From: Alistipes sp.
GTDB taxonomy: Bacteria; Bacteroidota; Bacteroidia; Bacteroidales; Rikenellaceae
Length of the DNA: 64,000 bases
NCBI GenBank assembly: GCA_017531305.1
Contig: JAFXLG010000044.1
Location: 26,089 to 90,088, forward strand
Direction: 5' to 3'
The translations under genes and the position numbers were made by a program. Positions 1 to 8,397 of this stretch are shown one piece after another; the first letter of the stretch is position 1; the number at the start of each line of letters is the position of its first letter. The notes under the pieces were generated by a model, which saw nothing but the letters and a program-made list of their open reading frames with translations, made no database searches and had not been told where the DNA came from.

Positions 1-718
1 GGCGAACCACCTCGAAGAGCATGATAGCAGCGGCAGCTGCTACGTTGAGTGACTCGATTGAGCCAATCAGCGGAATTGCCAACTGCTCATCACAGAGCTT
101 CAAGACCTCCTTCGAGATACCAGTATCCTCGGCACCCATTACAATTACCGTAGGCTTACGCATATCGGCATCGTAGAGTAGTTTGCGGCTCTTTTCGGTA
201 GCGGCAACGATCTGGAATCCTTCCGCTTGCAGAGCCTTCAGGGTATTGCGGATCGAACCAACACGACAAACGGGGATACGACTCAAAGCTCCTGCCGAAG
301 AGCGCATAGCCTCGGAATTTACTGGAGCAGAGTTCTTTAGCGGAGTGATCAGACCGTGCGCTCCAGCGCACTCTGCCGAACGTGCTATACCGCCAAAGTT
401 GCGGACATCGGTAACTCCATCGAACAAAACAATCAGCGGAGTCTCATCTTCGGGCACTCGCTCCAAAATGTCGTTTAGCTCCACATACTCGATAGGGGCA
501 ATCTGAGCCACTACGCCTTGATGGTTGAGCTTAGTCAAGCGGTTGAGCTTCTCCACAGGCACCTCCTGAATACGGATGCGATGGCGGAATGCCAAATCCC
601 TAAGTTCGCTCATAAGTTGTCCCTCGGCACCCTTGCGGATGTAGAGTCGCTCGATCTGTTTGCCCGTCTGAATAGCCTCGGCTACGGGGCGAATTCCAAA
701 TACTATATTTTCTGCCAT
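1..718 (-). CDS. rlmB: 23S rRNA 2'-O-ribose methyltransferase RlmB/TrmH family (3' end cut by window edge)
   Basis: This is a SpoU/TrmH-type SPOUT methyltransferase that would methylate a ribose in 23S rRNA using SAM. About 239 codons are visible and the stop lies beyond base 1; the family is about 245 residues, so little is missing. The N-terminus (MAENIVFGIRPVAEAI) is the small substrate-binding domain. The SPOUT motifs are all visible: VRNFGGIARSAECAG, VMGAEDTGIS and the C-terminal knot IPLIGSIESLNVAAAAAIM. The ATG at 718 lies 32 bp after the upstream ABC-F gene, so it is probably the third gene of an rpe/ABC-F/rlmB operon. The family is sure; the RlmB versus other TrmH assignment is less so. 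Confidence 0.88.
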   Translation of the reverse strand, partial: MAENIVFGIRPVAEAIQTGKQIERLYIRKGAEGQLMSELRDLAFRHRIRIQEVPVEKLNRLTKLNHQGVVAQIAPIEYVELNDILERVPEDETPLIVLFDGVTDVRNFGGIARSAECAGAHGLITPLKNSAPVNSEAMRSSAGALSRIPVCRVGSIRNTLKALQAEGFQIVAATEKSRKLLYDADMRKPTVIVMGAEDTGISKEVLKLCDEQLAIPLIGSIESLNVAAAAAIMLFEVVR

Positions 719-750
719 AGTTGTGATGTTTTGCGTTACTTTCTTTGGGG

Positions 751-2682
751 TTACATATCTTCGGTTAACTCCAACTCATAATTTAGCTTTTCCCATTCGT
801 GCATCTGCCTATCGTACGAGGCTTTCAGCTCGTTATATGTGGCATAGTCTGCTTCGTTGTACTCCGTAGCGGTGGCAAATTTGGAGTCATATTCGGCAAT
901 CTGCTCCTCGATTTGTGCAAGCTCTGTTTCGATGTTCTCGATAGCCTTGCGCAGTTTGCGGGCTACTTTCTCCTGCTCTTTCTTCTGCTCATAGGAGAGT
1001 TTGCCCGAAGAGTTAGCCTTAGGTTGTGCAGACTCGGTGGGTGCATCCTTACGCTCGATCTCCTGTAGGGAGTCCAATTTGCGTTTTTCGAGGAAGTAGT
1101 AAATGCCTCCCAAATACTCCTTCACTCCACCATCACGCCACTCGTAGATGCGATCGACCAACCCATCCAGAAAATCTCTATCGTGCGAGATTACTACCAC
1201 CGTGCCGTCATACTTTTGCAGTGCGTTCTTCAAAATATCCTTCGAGCGCATATCCATGTGGTTGGTTGGCTCATCAAGCACCAAAAGATTGTATGGCTCA
1301 AGCATCAGACGAGCCATCGCCAAGCGTGATCGCTCACCGCCCGAAAGTACCTTGACCTTCTTGTCGATATCCTCTCCGCGGAAAAGGAAAGCTCCTAAAA
1401 TATCTCTCAGTCGTGTGCGGATATCGCCCACGGCAACTCTGTCCAACGTGTCGAAGACAGTGAAGTCGCCATCCATCAAATCATCCTGATTTTGGGCGTA
1501 GTATCCAATGTTCACATTTGCGCCGAGCTTTATGCTTCCTTCGGTCGACTCCAACTCTCCGATCAGCATTCGCGCCATGGTGGTCTTTCCTTCACCGTTG
1601 CGACCTACAAGCGCGATCTTCTGACCTCTTTCGATGGTAAATGTCGCTCCCGAGAAGATATGCTTCTCGCCAAAGGACTTTCCTGCATCCTTAATCTCGG
1701 CAACGATTTGTCCCGAACGTGGCGCAGGTGGGAACTTGATGTTTAGGCGCGAGAGATCCTCTTCATCGACCTCTATGCGCTCCAGACGCTCCAGCTGCTT
1801 GATGCGCGATTGCACCTGATTGCTCTTGGTGGGCTTGTAGCGGAACTTTTCGATAAACTCCTCGGTCTTCTCGATGAGCTTCTGCTGATTTTCGTATGCC
1901 GCCATCTGCTGTACTCGGCGTTCGGCTCTGAGCTCGACAAATTTCGAATATGGGACTTTGTAATCGTAGATGTGTCCTAACGAAAGCTCTATGGTACGAG
2001 TGGTTACATTATCCAGAAATGCCCTATCGTGCGAGATGAGTAATACTGCTCCGTTGTAATTTTTCAAATACTCCTCCAGCCATTGTATACTCTCAATATC
2101 AAGATGGTTTGTCGGCTCATCAAGCAGAAAAATGGATGGGCGTTGCAGCAACAATTTGGCAAGCTCGATACGCATGCGCCAACCGCCCGAGAACTCTTTG
2201 GTGGGGCGATCGAAATCTGTTCGTTTGAATCCCAGACCAAGCAACGTCTTTTCGATATCTGCTTCGCGGGTATCTCCACCTAAAATATGATAACGATCCT
2301 GCGCTTCGTTGAGGCGATGTATGAGTGCCGAATACTCCTCCGATTCGTAATCCGTGCGCTCCGCTATCTCGGTGGTAACCTGAGCGATCTGTGCCTCAAG
2401 ACGTAACACCTCCTCAAAAGCCTTTTCGGTCTCGGCTTTCAGCGTGGTGGTGTCGGCAACGCGCATCTGCTGGGGTAGATAGCCGATGCTACATTCGCCG
2501 TTAAGCGTTACGGCACCTTCGCTGGGCTCCTGCTCACCCGTAATGATGCGCAGCAGGGTGGTTTTGCCTGCTCCGTTCTTACCGACCAATCCGATGCGGT
2601 CCTTCTCGTTAATCATAAACGATATGCCGTCAAAGAGTGTCCACCCTCCGTAGCTTACCGTCAAATTATCAAGTGAAATCAT
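751..2682 (-). CDS. ABC-F family ATPase (Uup/EttA-like ribosome-associated factor)
   Basis: 643 residues with two ABC ATPase domains in tandem and no membrane segment, the layout of ABC-F proteins that act on the ribosome. Domain 1 has Walker A GKNGAGKTT, signature SGGWRMR and Walker B LLDEPTNHLD. Domain 2 has GRNGEGKTT, SGGERSR and VLDEPTNHMD. The charged linker between them (about residues 240-300) is the ABC-F arm and linker region. The last 80 residues are a Lys/Glu-rich coiled coil like the C-terminal domain of Uup. It lies 13 bp after rpe and 32 bp before rlmB. Whether it is a housekeeping translation factor or a resistance-type ABC-F cannot be told from sequence; the housekeeping context favours the former. 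Confidence 0.92.
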   Translation of the reverse strand: MISLDNLTVSYGGWTLFDGISFMINEKDRIGLVGKNGAGKTTLLRIITGEQEPSEGAVTLNGECSIGYLPQQMRVADTTTLKAETEKAFEEVLRLEAQIAQVTTEIAERTDYESEEYSALIHRLNEAQDRYHILGGDTREADIEKTLLGLGFKRTDFDRPTKEFSGGWRMRIELAKLLLQRPSIFLLDEPTNHLDIESIQWLEEYLKNYNGAVLLISHDRAFLDNVTTRTIELSLGHIYDYKVPYSKFVELRAERRVQQMAAYENQQKLIEKTEEFIEKFRYKPTKSNQVQSRIKQLERLERIEVDEEDLSRLNIKFPPAPRSGQIVAEIKDAGKSFGEKHIFSGATFTIERGQKIALVGRNGEGKTTMARMLIGELESTEGSIKLGANVNIGYYAQNQDDLMDGDFTVFDTLDRVAVGDIRTRLRDILGAFLFRGEDIDKKVKVLSGGERSRLAMARLMLEPYNLLVLDEPTNHMDMRSKDILKNALQKYDGTVVVISHDRDFLDGLVDRIYEWRDGGVKEYLGGIYYFLEKRKLDSLQEIERKDAPTESAQPKANSSGKLSYEQKKEQEKVARKLRKAIENIETELAQIEEQIAEYDSKFATATEYNEADYATYNELKASYDRQMHEWEKLNYELELTEDM

Positions 2683-2695
2683 ACTTTAAGTATCT

Positions 2696-3346
2696 CTATG
2701 CTTCAAGTATTTTAATAATCTCCTGCTCTGGATTCTCGGCTCCAAATACTGCGCTGCCAGCAACCAATACATCGGCTCCCGCTTCGAATACCTCGCCTGC
2801 ATTTGCTGCCGAGATACCTCCATCGACCTGAATCAAGAAATCCAAACCCTGCTCTTTGCGGATTCGATCCAACTCTCGTATCTTATCCAATGCCGATGGA
2901 ATGAACGACTGTCCACCGAATCCTGGCTCAACGCTCATCACCAACACCATATCAACCTTATCCAACAAACCCTCTAAAGCACAGACTTCTGTTTTGGGCT
3001 TGATCGAGATTCCAGCCTTGGCTCCCGCGCTTTTGATCTTAGCGATGCAACCTAATGAATCTTGTGTGGCTTCAACGTGGAATGTCACCCAATCGGCACC
3101 AGCCTTCACGAATTTTTCGACATAGTTTTCTGGTTGGATAATCATCAGATGGACATCCAAAGTTTTGTCTGTAGCTTTACGAATGGGCTTCATCACGGGG
3201 AATCCAAACGAGATGTTTGGGACAAAAACTCCATCCATAACATCAATATGCACCCATTGGGCAGCACTACGATCAATCATCTTGGTATCACGCTCCAAAT
3301 TGCCGAAGTCGGCAGAGAGCATCGAAGGAGAGATTATGCGTGTCAT
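2696..3346 (-). CDS. rpe: Ribulose-phosphate 3-epimerase
   Basis: 216 residues. It interconverts ribulose 5-phosphate and xylulose 5-phosphate in the pentose phosphate pathway. The TIM-barrel family hallmarks are present: SPSMLSADFGNLERD at the N-terminus, HIDVMDGVFVPN with metal-binding His/Asp, DVHLMI, VMSVEPGFGGQSFIP and the phosphate-binding end QVDGGISAANA...GADVLVAGSAVF. The ATG at 3346 is chosen because the family begins at MTRIISPSMLSADF and because the -7 box at 3370-3377 sits just upstream; a longer frame up to 3445 would run through the promoter. It is the first gene of the operon with the ABC-F gene and rlmB. Confidence 0.95.
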   Translation of the reverse strand: MTRIISPSMLSADFGNLERDTKMIDRSAAQWVHIDVMDGVFVPNISFGFPVMKPIRKATDKTLDVHLMIIQPENYVEKFVKAGADWVTFHVEATQDSLGCIAKIKSAGAKAGISIKPKTEVCALEGLLDKVDMVLVMSVEPGFGGQSFIPSALDKIRELDRIRKEQGLDFLIQVDGGISAANAGEVFEAGADVLVAGSAVFGAENPEQEIIKILEA

Positions 3347-3369
3347 TATCAAATTGTTTTTACAGAGAG

Positions 3370-3377
3370 CAAAGATA
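3370..3377 (-). promoter_or_regulatory. Promoter -7 box of the rpe operon
   Basis: On the minus strand this reads TATCTTTG, a perfect TAnnTTTG Bacteroidetes -7 element, 24 bp before the rpe ATG. No TTG -33 element is obvious. Confidence 0.7.
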
Positions 3378-3438
3378 CGAATTAAATGGTTAATTTGCGA
3401 AATAAAGTGTATAGTTTGTCTAAAATTGATTCCACGAT

Positions 3439-3469
3439 TTTGCAACTAAACGAAATTATGCTATTTTTG
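3439..3469 (+). promoter_or_regulatory. Promoter of the first outer-membrane barrel gene
   Basis: TTTG at 3439-3442 and TATTTTTG at 3462-3469 are separated by 19 bp, the standard Bacteroidetes -33/-7 arrangement. It lies 30 bp before the ATG at 3499 and diverges from the rpe promoter. Confidence 0.75.
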
Positions 3470-3498
3470 TAGAAGAATTCAATAAAACAAGAGAAAAT

Positions 3499-4116
3499 AT
3501 GAAGCGAATTATTGTTGCTATAGTAGCTGTGATGGCTACAATTGGAGTTTCGGCTCAGGATCTGCGTTATGGTGTTACAGGAGGTATTAACTTTTCTTGG
3601 GAGCGAGCAAAGGCTGGTGGCGTAGGAGTATCTTCTGACAGTTATATCGGATTTCAGGCAGGAGTTAAGGCTGAGATGGATCTCTCGACATACATTATGG
3701 ATGGTTTCTATGCTGAGGGCTCTTTGCTCTATAATCTGAAGGGTGGTAGCTATGCCGATAGCCATTCAAATCTGGGATATCTGCAGTTGCCTGTTAATTT
3801 CGGTTATCGTTACTCTGTTGCCGATAGTTTTGCCATAATTGGTAGCTTGGGCCCATATTTCGGATTGGGTATCTTGGGTAAGGATGTAACCAAGGTCGAT
3901 GGCTCTAAACTCAAGACCGATGTCTTTGGTAAGCGTTTGCAGCGTTTTGATTTTGGTTTAAACTACAAGGTCGGAGTCGAGATGTGGGATAAGTGGCAGT
4001 TCTATCTCGGTTTTGAGCATAGCCTGCTGAATTTGTCTAAGACCGAGAAGGGCGTTGCCGATGGCATTAAGACCAAAGTGACAAATTTCTACATCGGTAC
4101 AGCTTTGATGTTTTAA
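3499..4116 (+). CDS. Outer-membrane beta-barrel protein (porin-like, OMP_b-brl type)
   Basis: 205 residues. The N-terminus MKRIIVAIVAVMATIGVSA-Q is a clear Sec signal peptide. The mature part consists of alternating amphipathic beta strands (LRYGVTGGINFSW, LQLPVNFGYRYSV, FDFGLNYKVGVEM, FYLGFEHSLLNL) and ends in an aromatic residue (YIGTALMF), the usual BAM recognition feature. It is a small, probably eight-stranded barrel like Bacteroidetes porin-family proteins; substrate and function are unknown. The neighbouring gene at 4218 is a paralogue (LRYGVTGG versus LRYGITGA), separated by a terminator, so they may be expressed separately. Confidence 0.8.
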   Translation: MKRIIVAIVAVMATIGVSAQDLRYGVTGGINFSWERAKAGGVGVSSDSYIGFQAGVKAEMDLSTYIMDGFYAEGSLLYNLKGGSYADSHSNLGYLQLPVNFGYRYSVADSFAIIGSLGPYFGLGILGKDVTKVDGSKLKTDVFGKRLQRFDFGLNYKVGVEMWDKWQFYLGFEHSLLNLSKTEKGVADGIKTKVTNFYIGTALMF

Positions 4117-4141
4117 AGGGTAGAATTGATTTTTTTGATAT

Positions 4142-4176
4142 TGCGAGGGCTGAATTTCGGCTCTCGCATATTTTTT
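4142..4176 (+). terminator. Intrinsic terminator between the two barrel genes
   Basis: TGCGAGGGC (4142-4150) pairs with GCTCTCGCA (4160-4168) with one G-T pair, followed by a run of six T at 4171-4176. Confidence 0.75.
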
Positions 4177-4217
4177 GTATCTCTTCGCGGTGAGTGTTTA
4201 TTAAAACAAAGAAGAGT

Positions 4218-4847
4218 ATGAAAAAGTTTTTACCTCTATTTTCGGTTGCGCTTATGGTCTCTGCCGCGGTGTCGGCTCAGAGTTTGCGCTATGGCATTAC
4301 GGGTGCCATGAATGTTAGTAACTATGCCATAGAGATTGGTGGCGTGGAGTATAGTCCCGACTCCAGAATCGGATTCAATGCGGGATTCCGTATGGAGATG
4401 GATGCACCGTTTATCTATGATGGATTCTATTTCGATGCCGAGCTTTTGCTCAGTTCGAAAGGTGCTAAGGTCAAGGGTGAGGATGATGGCGTAGCGGTCA
4501 AGAACATTGTGCGTCCCTATTATCTCGAACTGCCGATCCATATCGGTTATCGCTACATGTTTGGTAGTGGCAAGGTCGGAATCTTCGGTTCGTTTGGACC
4601 TTACATTGGTGTAGGATTGTTTGGCACTAATAAGTTGAGTGTGGGTGATCAAAGTTCTAAACCCGACACCTTCAGCGATGATAGCCTAAAGCGTTTTGAT
4701 TTCGGATTGGGACTTCGTGGCGGAGTACAGATGTTTGATCACTATCGAATCTTTATCGGTTATGATTGGGGATTGTTGAACATTTCGCAGGGCGACAACA
4801 AAATCAACAACCGTAACCTCTACATCGGAGCCTCTTATATGTTCTAA
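4218..4847 (+). CDS. Outer-membrane beta-barrel protein, paralogue of the preceding gene
   Basis: 209 residues from the ATG at 4218 (MKKFLPLFSVALMVSAAVSA-Q, a Sec signal peptide). An in-frame earlier start at 4194 would add eight charged residues ahead of the signal peptide and is not preferred. Barrel strands resemble the first copy: SLRYGITGAMNVSNY, YLELPIHIGYRYMFG, FDFGLGLRGGVQMF and a C-terminal LYIGASYMF. Relative to copy 1 it carries an extra charged loop around KGEDDGVAVKN. Its role is unknown. I see no perfect -7 box between the terminator and this start, so it may depend on read-through from copy 1. Confidence 0.8.
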   Translation: MKKFLPLFSVALMVSAAVSAQSLRYGITGAMNVSNYAIEIGGVEYSPDSRIGFNAGFRMEMDAPFIYDGFYFDAELLLSSKGAKVKGEDDGVAVKNIVRPYYLELPIHIGYRYMFGSGKVGIFGSFGPYIGVGLFGTNKLSVGDQSSKPDTFSDDSLKRFDFGLGLRGGVQMFDHYRIFIGYDWGLLNISQGDNKINNRNLYIGASYMF

Positions 4848-4872
4848 GTCCTGTTATGCAACTTCAAAGCAA

Positions 4873-4908
4873 AGGGGTTGTCCTTCAAAATTTTGTTGGA
4901 CAACCCCT
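4873..4908. terminator. Bidirectional terminator hairpin (TTGTCCTTCA-type)
   Basis: AGGGGTTGTCC (4873-4883) pairs perfectly with GGACAACCCCT (4898-4908). It lies between two convergent genes. The arm and loop are nearly the same as the hairpin at 36559-36594. Confidence 0.8.
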
Positions 4909-4913
4909 CTCTA

Positions 4914-6953
4914 TTATTTGGCAGGTGCATATTCTATCAGCGTTGCGCTGCGAGGAGACTTAAGCTCTATCTTCAGAGCCTTCTTTAGTTCTGCACCACT
5001 TAGAGTCCTTGTCGTGCCATCGGTGTAGCTTGTGAGCGTATAATTTTTCTCGTTGTCGATGGCTCTAAGGCTTACTTCGATGCTCTCCTGAGTGTTGGCA
5101 GCACGGCGGAAGGCGATGATGATACCCGTATCATCCGTCTGGCGGTGGAGCTGATATGCAAGCCATACATCTTCTCCCGTATTCTCCGTAATGCCCATCA
5201 GCGGATAGTAATCCTCCAAATAGTAGGGGCGTATCTGCTTGAATTTTGCTATCACTTTTTGCATCTCGGGGATTGAGTTGCGCTGACTCAGCAGCTCCCA
5301 ATTCATTACCGTTGCGCTGCTCATGCTCGAAAGGAAGTTGTACGAGTCTGCACCATACAAACCTGTGCCGTGATATGGCAGGAAGAAGTTGAGTCCGTAG
5401 GTGTGGCATTGATATCCGTTAGGCTCTCCGTATTGGTAGTCGGTGCGCCAAAGCGGTATGCTGCGCGATGTAGTCTCCAAGTCGATGCGTCTGCCTCCCG
5501 AAGCGCAGTTGTCGATTATCATCTGAGGGAATCGCTCCAGCAGGTAGTCCCAATACTTATATAACCCCTCCACATAGCGTATCTCCTTCATGCCTATACG
5601 CTTAGGCTCATCGTACTTCGCCCAATAGTGAGCAGCTGCCATATTGAAATCCTGACGATAGTAATCTATGCCGTTTTGCTCTATGAAATCACCTATGTAT
5701 TTGCACAACCACTCGTTGGCTTCAGCATTTCCTAAATCGAAAAGCGAGTTCGCGCTACCATCGCGCAAGAGCCACTGCGGATGCTCGCGCTCCATTATCG
5801 TACCTTGATATACGCGCTCAGGCTCAAACCAAACCATAAATTTCGAGCCTACACGATGCGCAGCCTCTGCTATTGGCTTTAGACCTCGAGGGAAACGCTC
5901 CTTGTCAACCTTCCAGTTTCCTACGGTGTTCCACCATGTGCCATTTACTCCGCCTGAGCCTTCGTACCAACCTGCGTCTAACCAGAAAACTTCGGGCAGG
6001 ATGCCGAACATCTTGTATCGTTTAACCAATACTACAGCCAATTCTTCGGTCAAGCAACCGTACTCATTACATGGCGCAGGATCACCCCAATCGAAACCTC
6101 CACAAAGTGGCGTGTGTCCAAACTTATCATCTACCTTATGCGTGTGATGATCTTTGATAAAGCGGCGGAATGAGTTTTGACCAATCATATAATCCTCGCC
6201 CTGCCAAAAGAGTATGGCGATGCGAGGTGTGCGGATAGACTCGTTGGGTAGCAGGTGCAGATCCATATTCTTCATGCCCGAAGTGAATCTCACTTGCTTG
6301 GCTGCCGAAACAGTAAAGTCTGCTTCCCATGTGCCTGTCCAGCCAATGGCGGCTACTATGCCGTTGCCATCGGGCGATATGAGGTTAAAGAATGGGAATG
6401 CCGAAGTGTCAGATGATCTACCATTTGCAGGCTCCTTGTGGAGTGGTTTTTCTGCGGTGATGGGGTAGATGCGAGGGTGAAAATCGGTGCGACTATGGCT
6501 GTTACCATCGGGATTCAGCACTTCGAAGGGCTCTTCGCTTTGGCTCTTTAGTGTGTAGTCTATGACCTTCACCTGCTTGATTTGCTGGCTGTTCTCCTTC
6601 GCCGTATTGCTAAAGTAGAGAAGCCACTCTGCGGCATTGTCATCTTTGAAACCCTCGATATGACAATCCACCTTCAATCCACCCTTAGGCTCGGAATATG
6701 TGACGATGTATTTTACAACATCCTCGCTCTGGCTCTCAACCTTCTGGATTGAGTGTCGCCAGCGGCGGATAAAATCCTTAGAATTTTGATCGCCATAGAC
6801 AAATGAGAATGGTGGAAGTTTGCCTTTGGCGAAGGTCGATGTGATCCACTTTTCTACATCTTTGGGGACGCTTATCTGTTGCGAGGTCTGGCAAAAGGCA
6901 TTTGCCGAAAAGATGATTGATAGCGTGGCGATAAGTAGTTTTAGGTATTTCAT
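4914..6953 (-). CDS. Secreted alpha-galactosidase, glycoside hydrolase family 36
   Basis: 679 residues. It would hydrolyse alpha-1,6-galactosides such as melibiose or raffinose-type sugars. After a signal peptide (MKYLKLLIATLSIIFSANAF) comes a beta-rich N-terminal domain, then the melibiase TIM barrel. Visible catalytic features are WFEPERV, GIDYYRQDFNM (Asp as nucleophile, as in the GH36 YxxxDxN motif), CASGGRRIDLE and IPLWRTDYQYGEP (Asp as candidate acid/base). A short beta-sandwich closes the protein. The ATG at 6953 is chosen because it starts the signal peptide and the -7 box is at 6977-6984; the frame is open to 6995 but that runs through the promoter. There is no linked SusC/D pair, so it is a stand-alone gene. 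Confidence 0.88.
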   Translation of the reverse strand: MKYLKLLIATLSIIFSANAFCQTSQQISVPKDVEKWITSTFAKGKLPPFSFVYGDQNSKDFIRRWRHSIQKVESQSEDVVKYIVTYSEPKGGLKVDCHIEGFKDDNAAEWLLYFSNTAKENSQQIKQVKVIDYTLKSQSEEPFEVLNPDGNSHSRTDFHPRIYPITAEKPLHKEPANGRSSDTSAFPFFNLISPDGNGIVAAIGWTGTWEADFTVSAAKQVRFTSGMKNMDLHLLPNESIRTPRIAILFWQGEDYMIGQNSFRRFIKDHHTHKVDDKFGHTPLCGGFDWGDPAPCNEYGCLTEELAVVLVKRYKMFGILPEVFWLDAGWYEGSGGVNGTWWNTVGNWKVDKERFPRGLKPIAEAAHRVGSKFMVWFEPERVYQGTIMEREHPQWLLRDGSANSLFDLGNAEANEWLCKYIGDFIEQNGIDYYRQDFNMAAAHYWAKYDEPKRIGMKEIRYVEGLYKYWDYLLERFPQMIIDNCASGGRRIDLETTSRSIPLWRTDYQYGEPNGYQCHTYGLNFFLPYHGTGLYGADSYNFLSSMSSATVMNWELLSQRNSIPEMQKVIAKFKQIRPYYLEDYYPLMGITENTGEDVWLAYQLHRQTDDTGIIIAFRRAANTQESIEVSLRAIDNEKNYTLTSYTDGTTRTLSGAELKKALKIELKSPRSATLIEYAPAK

Positions 6954-6976
6954 ATATTTCAGTTTTTCTTCCTCTA

Positions 6977-6984
6977 CAAAATTA
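6977..6984 (-). promoter_or_regulatory. Promoter -7 box of the GH36 gene
   Basis: TAATTTTG on the minus strand, 24 bp before the ATG at 6953. Confidence 0.65.
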
Positions 6985-7005
6985 GCAAAATTCATCTAAT
7001 AATGC

Positions 7006-7013
7006 TATTTTTG
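7006..7013 (+). promoter_or_regulatory. Promoter -7 box of the mini pyrophosphatase-like gene
   Basis: TATTTTTG, 22 bp before the ATG at 7035. It overlaps an upstream in-frame ATG at 7002, which argues that 7035 is the true start. Confidence 0.65.
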
Positions 7014-7034
7014 TTGAAATTTATATTGATTGTT

Positions 7035-7382
7035 ATGGCTTGTGATAATCTCTTTTGGCAACGACTTGATGAATTGCTCACTTCGAAGAAAATAGTGATC
7101 GATCGCCCCAAAGGATCACGTCATCCTCGTTTTAGTGAGATTGTCTATCAGTTGGATTATGGTTATTTGGAAGGTACATCATCCAACGATGGCGAGGGAG
7201 TGGATGTGTGGCTTGGCTCGGACGTGGAGCGAGGTTTGGATGCCGTGATTTGTACGGTGGATCTGGATCGTGGCGATGCCGAAATGAAACTCATGGTAGG
7301 GTGTAGCGAAGAGGAGAAGGCTTATATCGAGAATTTCTATAATTCGTGGCCTAAGATGGGTGCGCAGATTGTGTGGCGATAA
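7035..7382 (+). CDS. Small inorganic-pyrophosphatase-like protein
   Basis: 115 residues. The segment IDRPKGSRHPRF...YQLDYGYLEGTSSNDGEGVDVWLGSD resembles the core of family I soluble pyrophosphatases (NYGFIPGT...GDGDPIDVLV), including the Tyr and the acidic metal-binding run. It is much shorter than the usual ~175 residues and lacks the N-terminal strands and the C-terminal Lys/Asp motifs, so activity on pyrophosphate is not assured. It is a single-gene unit with its own promoter and a shared terminator downstream. Confidence 0.65.
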   Translation: MACDNLFWQRLDELLTSKKIVIDRPKGSRHPRFSEIVYQLDYGYLEGTSSNDGEGVDVWLGSDVERGLDAVICTVDLDRGDAEMKLMVGCSEEEKAYIENFYNSWPKMGAQIVWR

Positions 7383-7389
7383 TTTAGCG

Positions 7390-7438
7390 AAAAAACGATG
7401 GGTGAATTCAATGATTAATGATTCACCCATCGTTTTTT
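7390..7438. terminator. Bidirectional intrinsic terminator
   Basis: An 18-bp perfect stem (7390-7407 with 7421-7438) with a 13-nt loop, A-rich on one side and T-rich on the other, serving the convergent genes on both sides. It overlaps the stop codon of the regulator gene. Confidence 0.88.
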
Positions 7439-7722
7439 TATTTAATGATATAACTTTTTATAGCCTCTACATACTCTTCGAAGGCGGCAACTCCCTCTTG
7501 TGTTATAGAGCAAGTGGTGCGTGGCATCTTGCCTTTAAAACCCTTCTCTACGCTGATGTATCCCGCCTTTTGCAGTTTGTCGATCTGTACGCTCAGATTA
7601 CCAGCCGTTGCACCAGTCAGCTCCTTCAGATAGACAAAATCTGCACTCTCGACACTCAGCAGGATCGACATAACAGCCAATCTTAGCTCTGAGTGAAGCA
7701 ACGGATTTAGTTCCTTGAACAA
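7438..7722 (-). CDS. Winged-helix transcriptional regulator (HTH_34 type)
   Basis: 94 residues, almost entirely one winged-helix domain: HSELRLAVMSILLSVESADFVYLKELTG (first helices), ATAGNLSVQIDKLQKAGYISVEKGF (recognition helix) and the wing KMPRTTCSITQEGVAAFEEY. It has no ligand or dimer domain beyond this, like small DUF-type MarR/ArsR relatives common in Bacteroidetes. It lies 11 bp downstream of two paralogous membrane protein genes and is co-transcribed with them, so it probably regulates this small unit or signals their state. Confidence 0.82.
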   Translation of the reverse strand: MFKELNPLLHSELRLAVMSILLSVESADFVYLKELTGATAGNLSVQIDKLQKAGYISVEKGFKGKMPRTTCSITQEGVAAFEEYVEAIKSYIIK

Positions 7723-7733
7723 ATTAATTCTCT

Positions 7734-8387
7734 TTAATTGTTACACTTTTTGTTCAGCATATGCCCGGGGATAATCAAGGTTGTACCGACTATCAGAATC
7801 ACTATCGTATAGCATAATGTTATGAAGATACCGAAATCTGATATTGAGATAAATCCTCTATCTGCAGGCACGGTGTATTCTGAAAGGGTGATAAGGCGTG
7901 GTTGAACGTAAAATTGGATGAATGGAATCATCACCGACATTACCATGCCGATAATACCACATACCTTAAACTCCTTTTGTTTCATAATCAAACCTGTCGC
8001 AATCGCACCAATAGATATGAGTAGTGTGATGATAAAGTGATTTGCCGACACGAGCATGATCAAACAGCATGCTATTCCCACAATTAGCCAGAGACTTTTG
8101 ATTGCTGGGCTATTGCTTTGAGTGGCTTTATCCTCTTTTTTGCGAAATTTCATAATTATCAGTGCGATGATAGGAGCGCATAGCGGGAAAATACCGTGTA
8201 ATAATACTCCTGTTGGTTCTCCTTTTGTGATGAAAATAGCGATAACGGATGCTACATACATCGCAACGATAGTGTAACCCCAAATCAGAAATGGAGTCCC
8301 CGAATTGCGAGCCAAACGCGTGCGTGAGTCGTTGATCATTTCTGTTATAAGGTTGAGCTTTTGCTCTGCTGAATTTGTATTATTCAT
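7734..8387 (-). CDS. Membrane protein of unknown function, paralogue A
   Basis: 217 residues. A short cytoplasmic N-terminus contains MINDSRTRLARNSGTPF followed by LIWGYT, then about six hydrophobic segments, and the protein ends IPGHMLNKKCNN. The N-terminal motif and C-terminal tail are shared with the adjacent gene at 8398-9048 while the middle differs strongly. I do not recognise a named function. Linkage to a winged-helix regulator suggests a regulated membrane module. It lies 10 bp after paralogue B and 11 bp before the regulator. Confidence 0.75.
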   Translation of the reverse strand: MNNTNSAEQKLNLITEMINDSRTRLARNSGTPFLIWGYTIVAMYVASVIAIFITKGEPTGVLLHGIFPLCAPIIALIIMKFRKKEDKATQSNSPAIKSLWLIVGIACCLIMLVSANHFIITLLISIGAIATGLIMKQKEFKVCGIIGMVMSVMIPFIQFYVQPRLITLSEYTVPADRGFISISDFGIFITLCYTIVILIVGTTLIIPGHMLNKKCNN

Positions 8388-8397
8388 GGTCGGTAGA

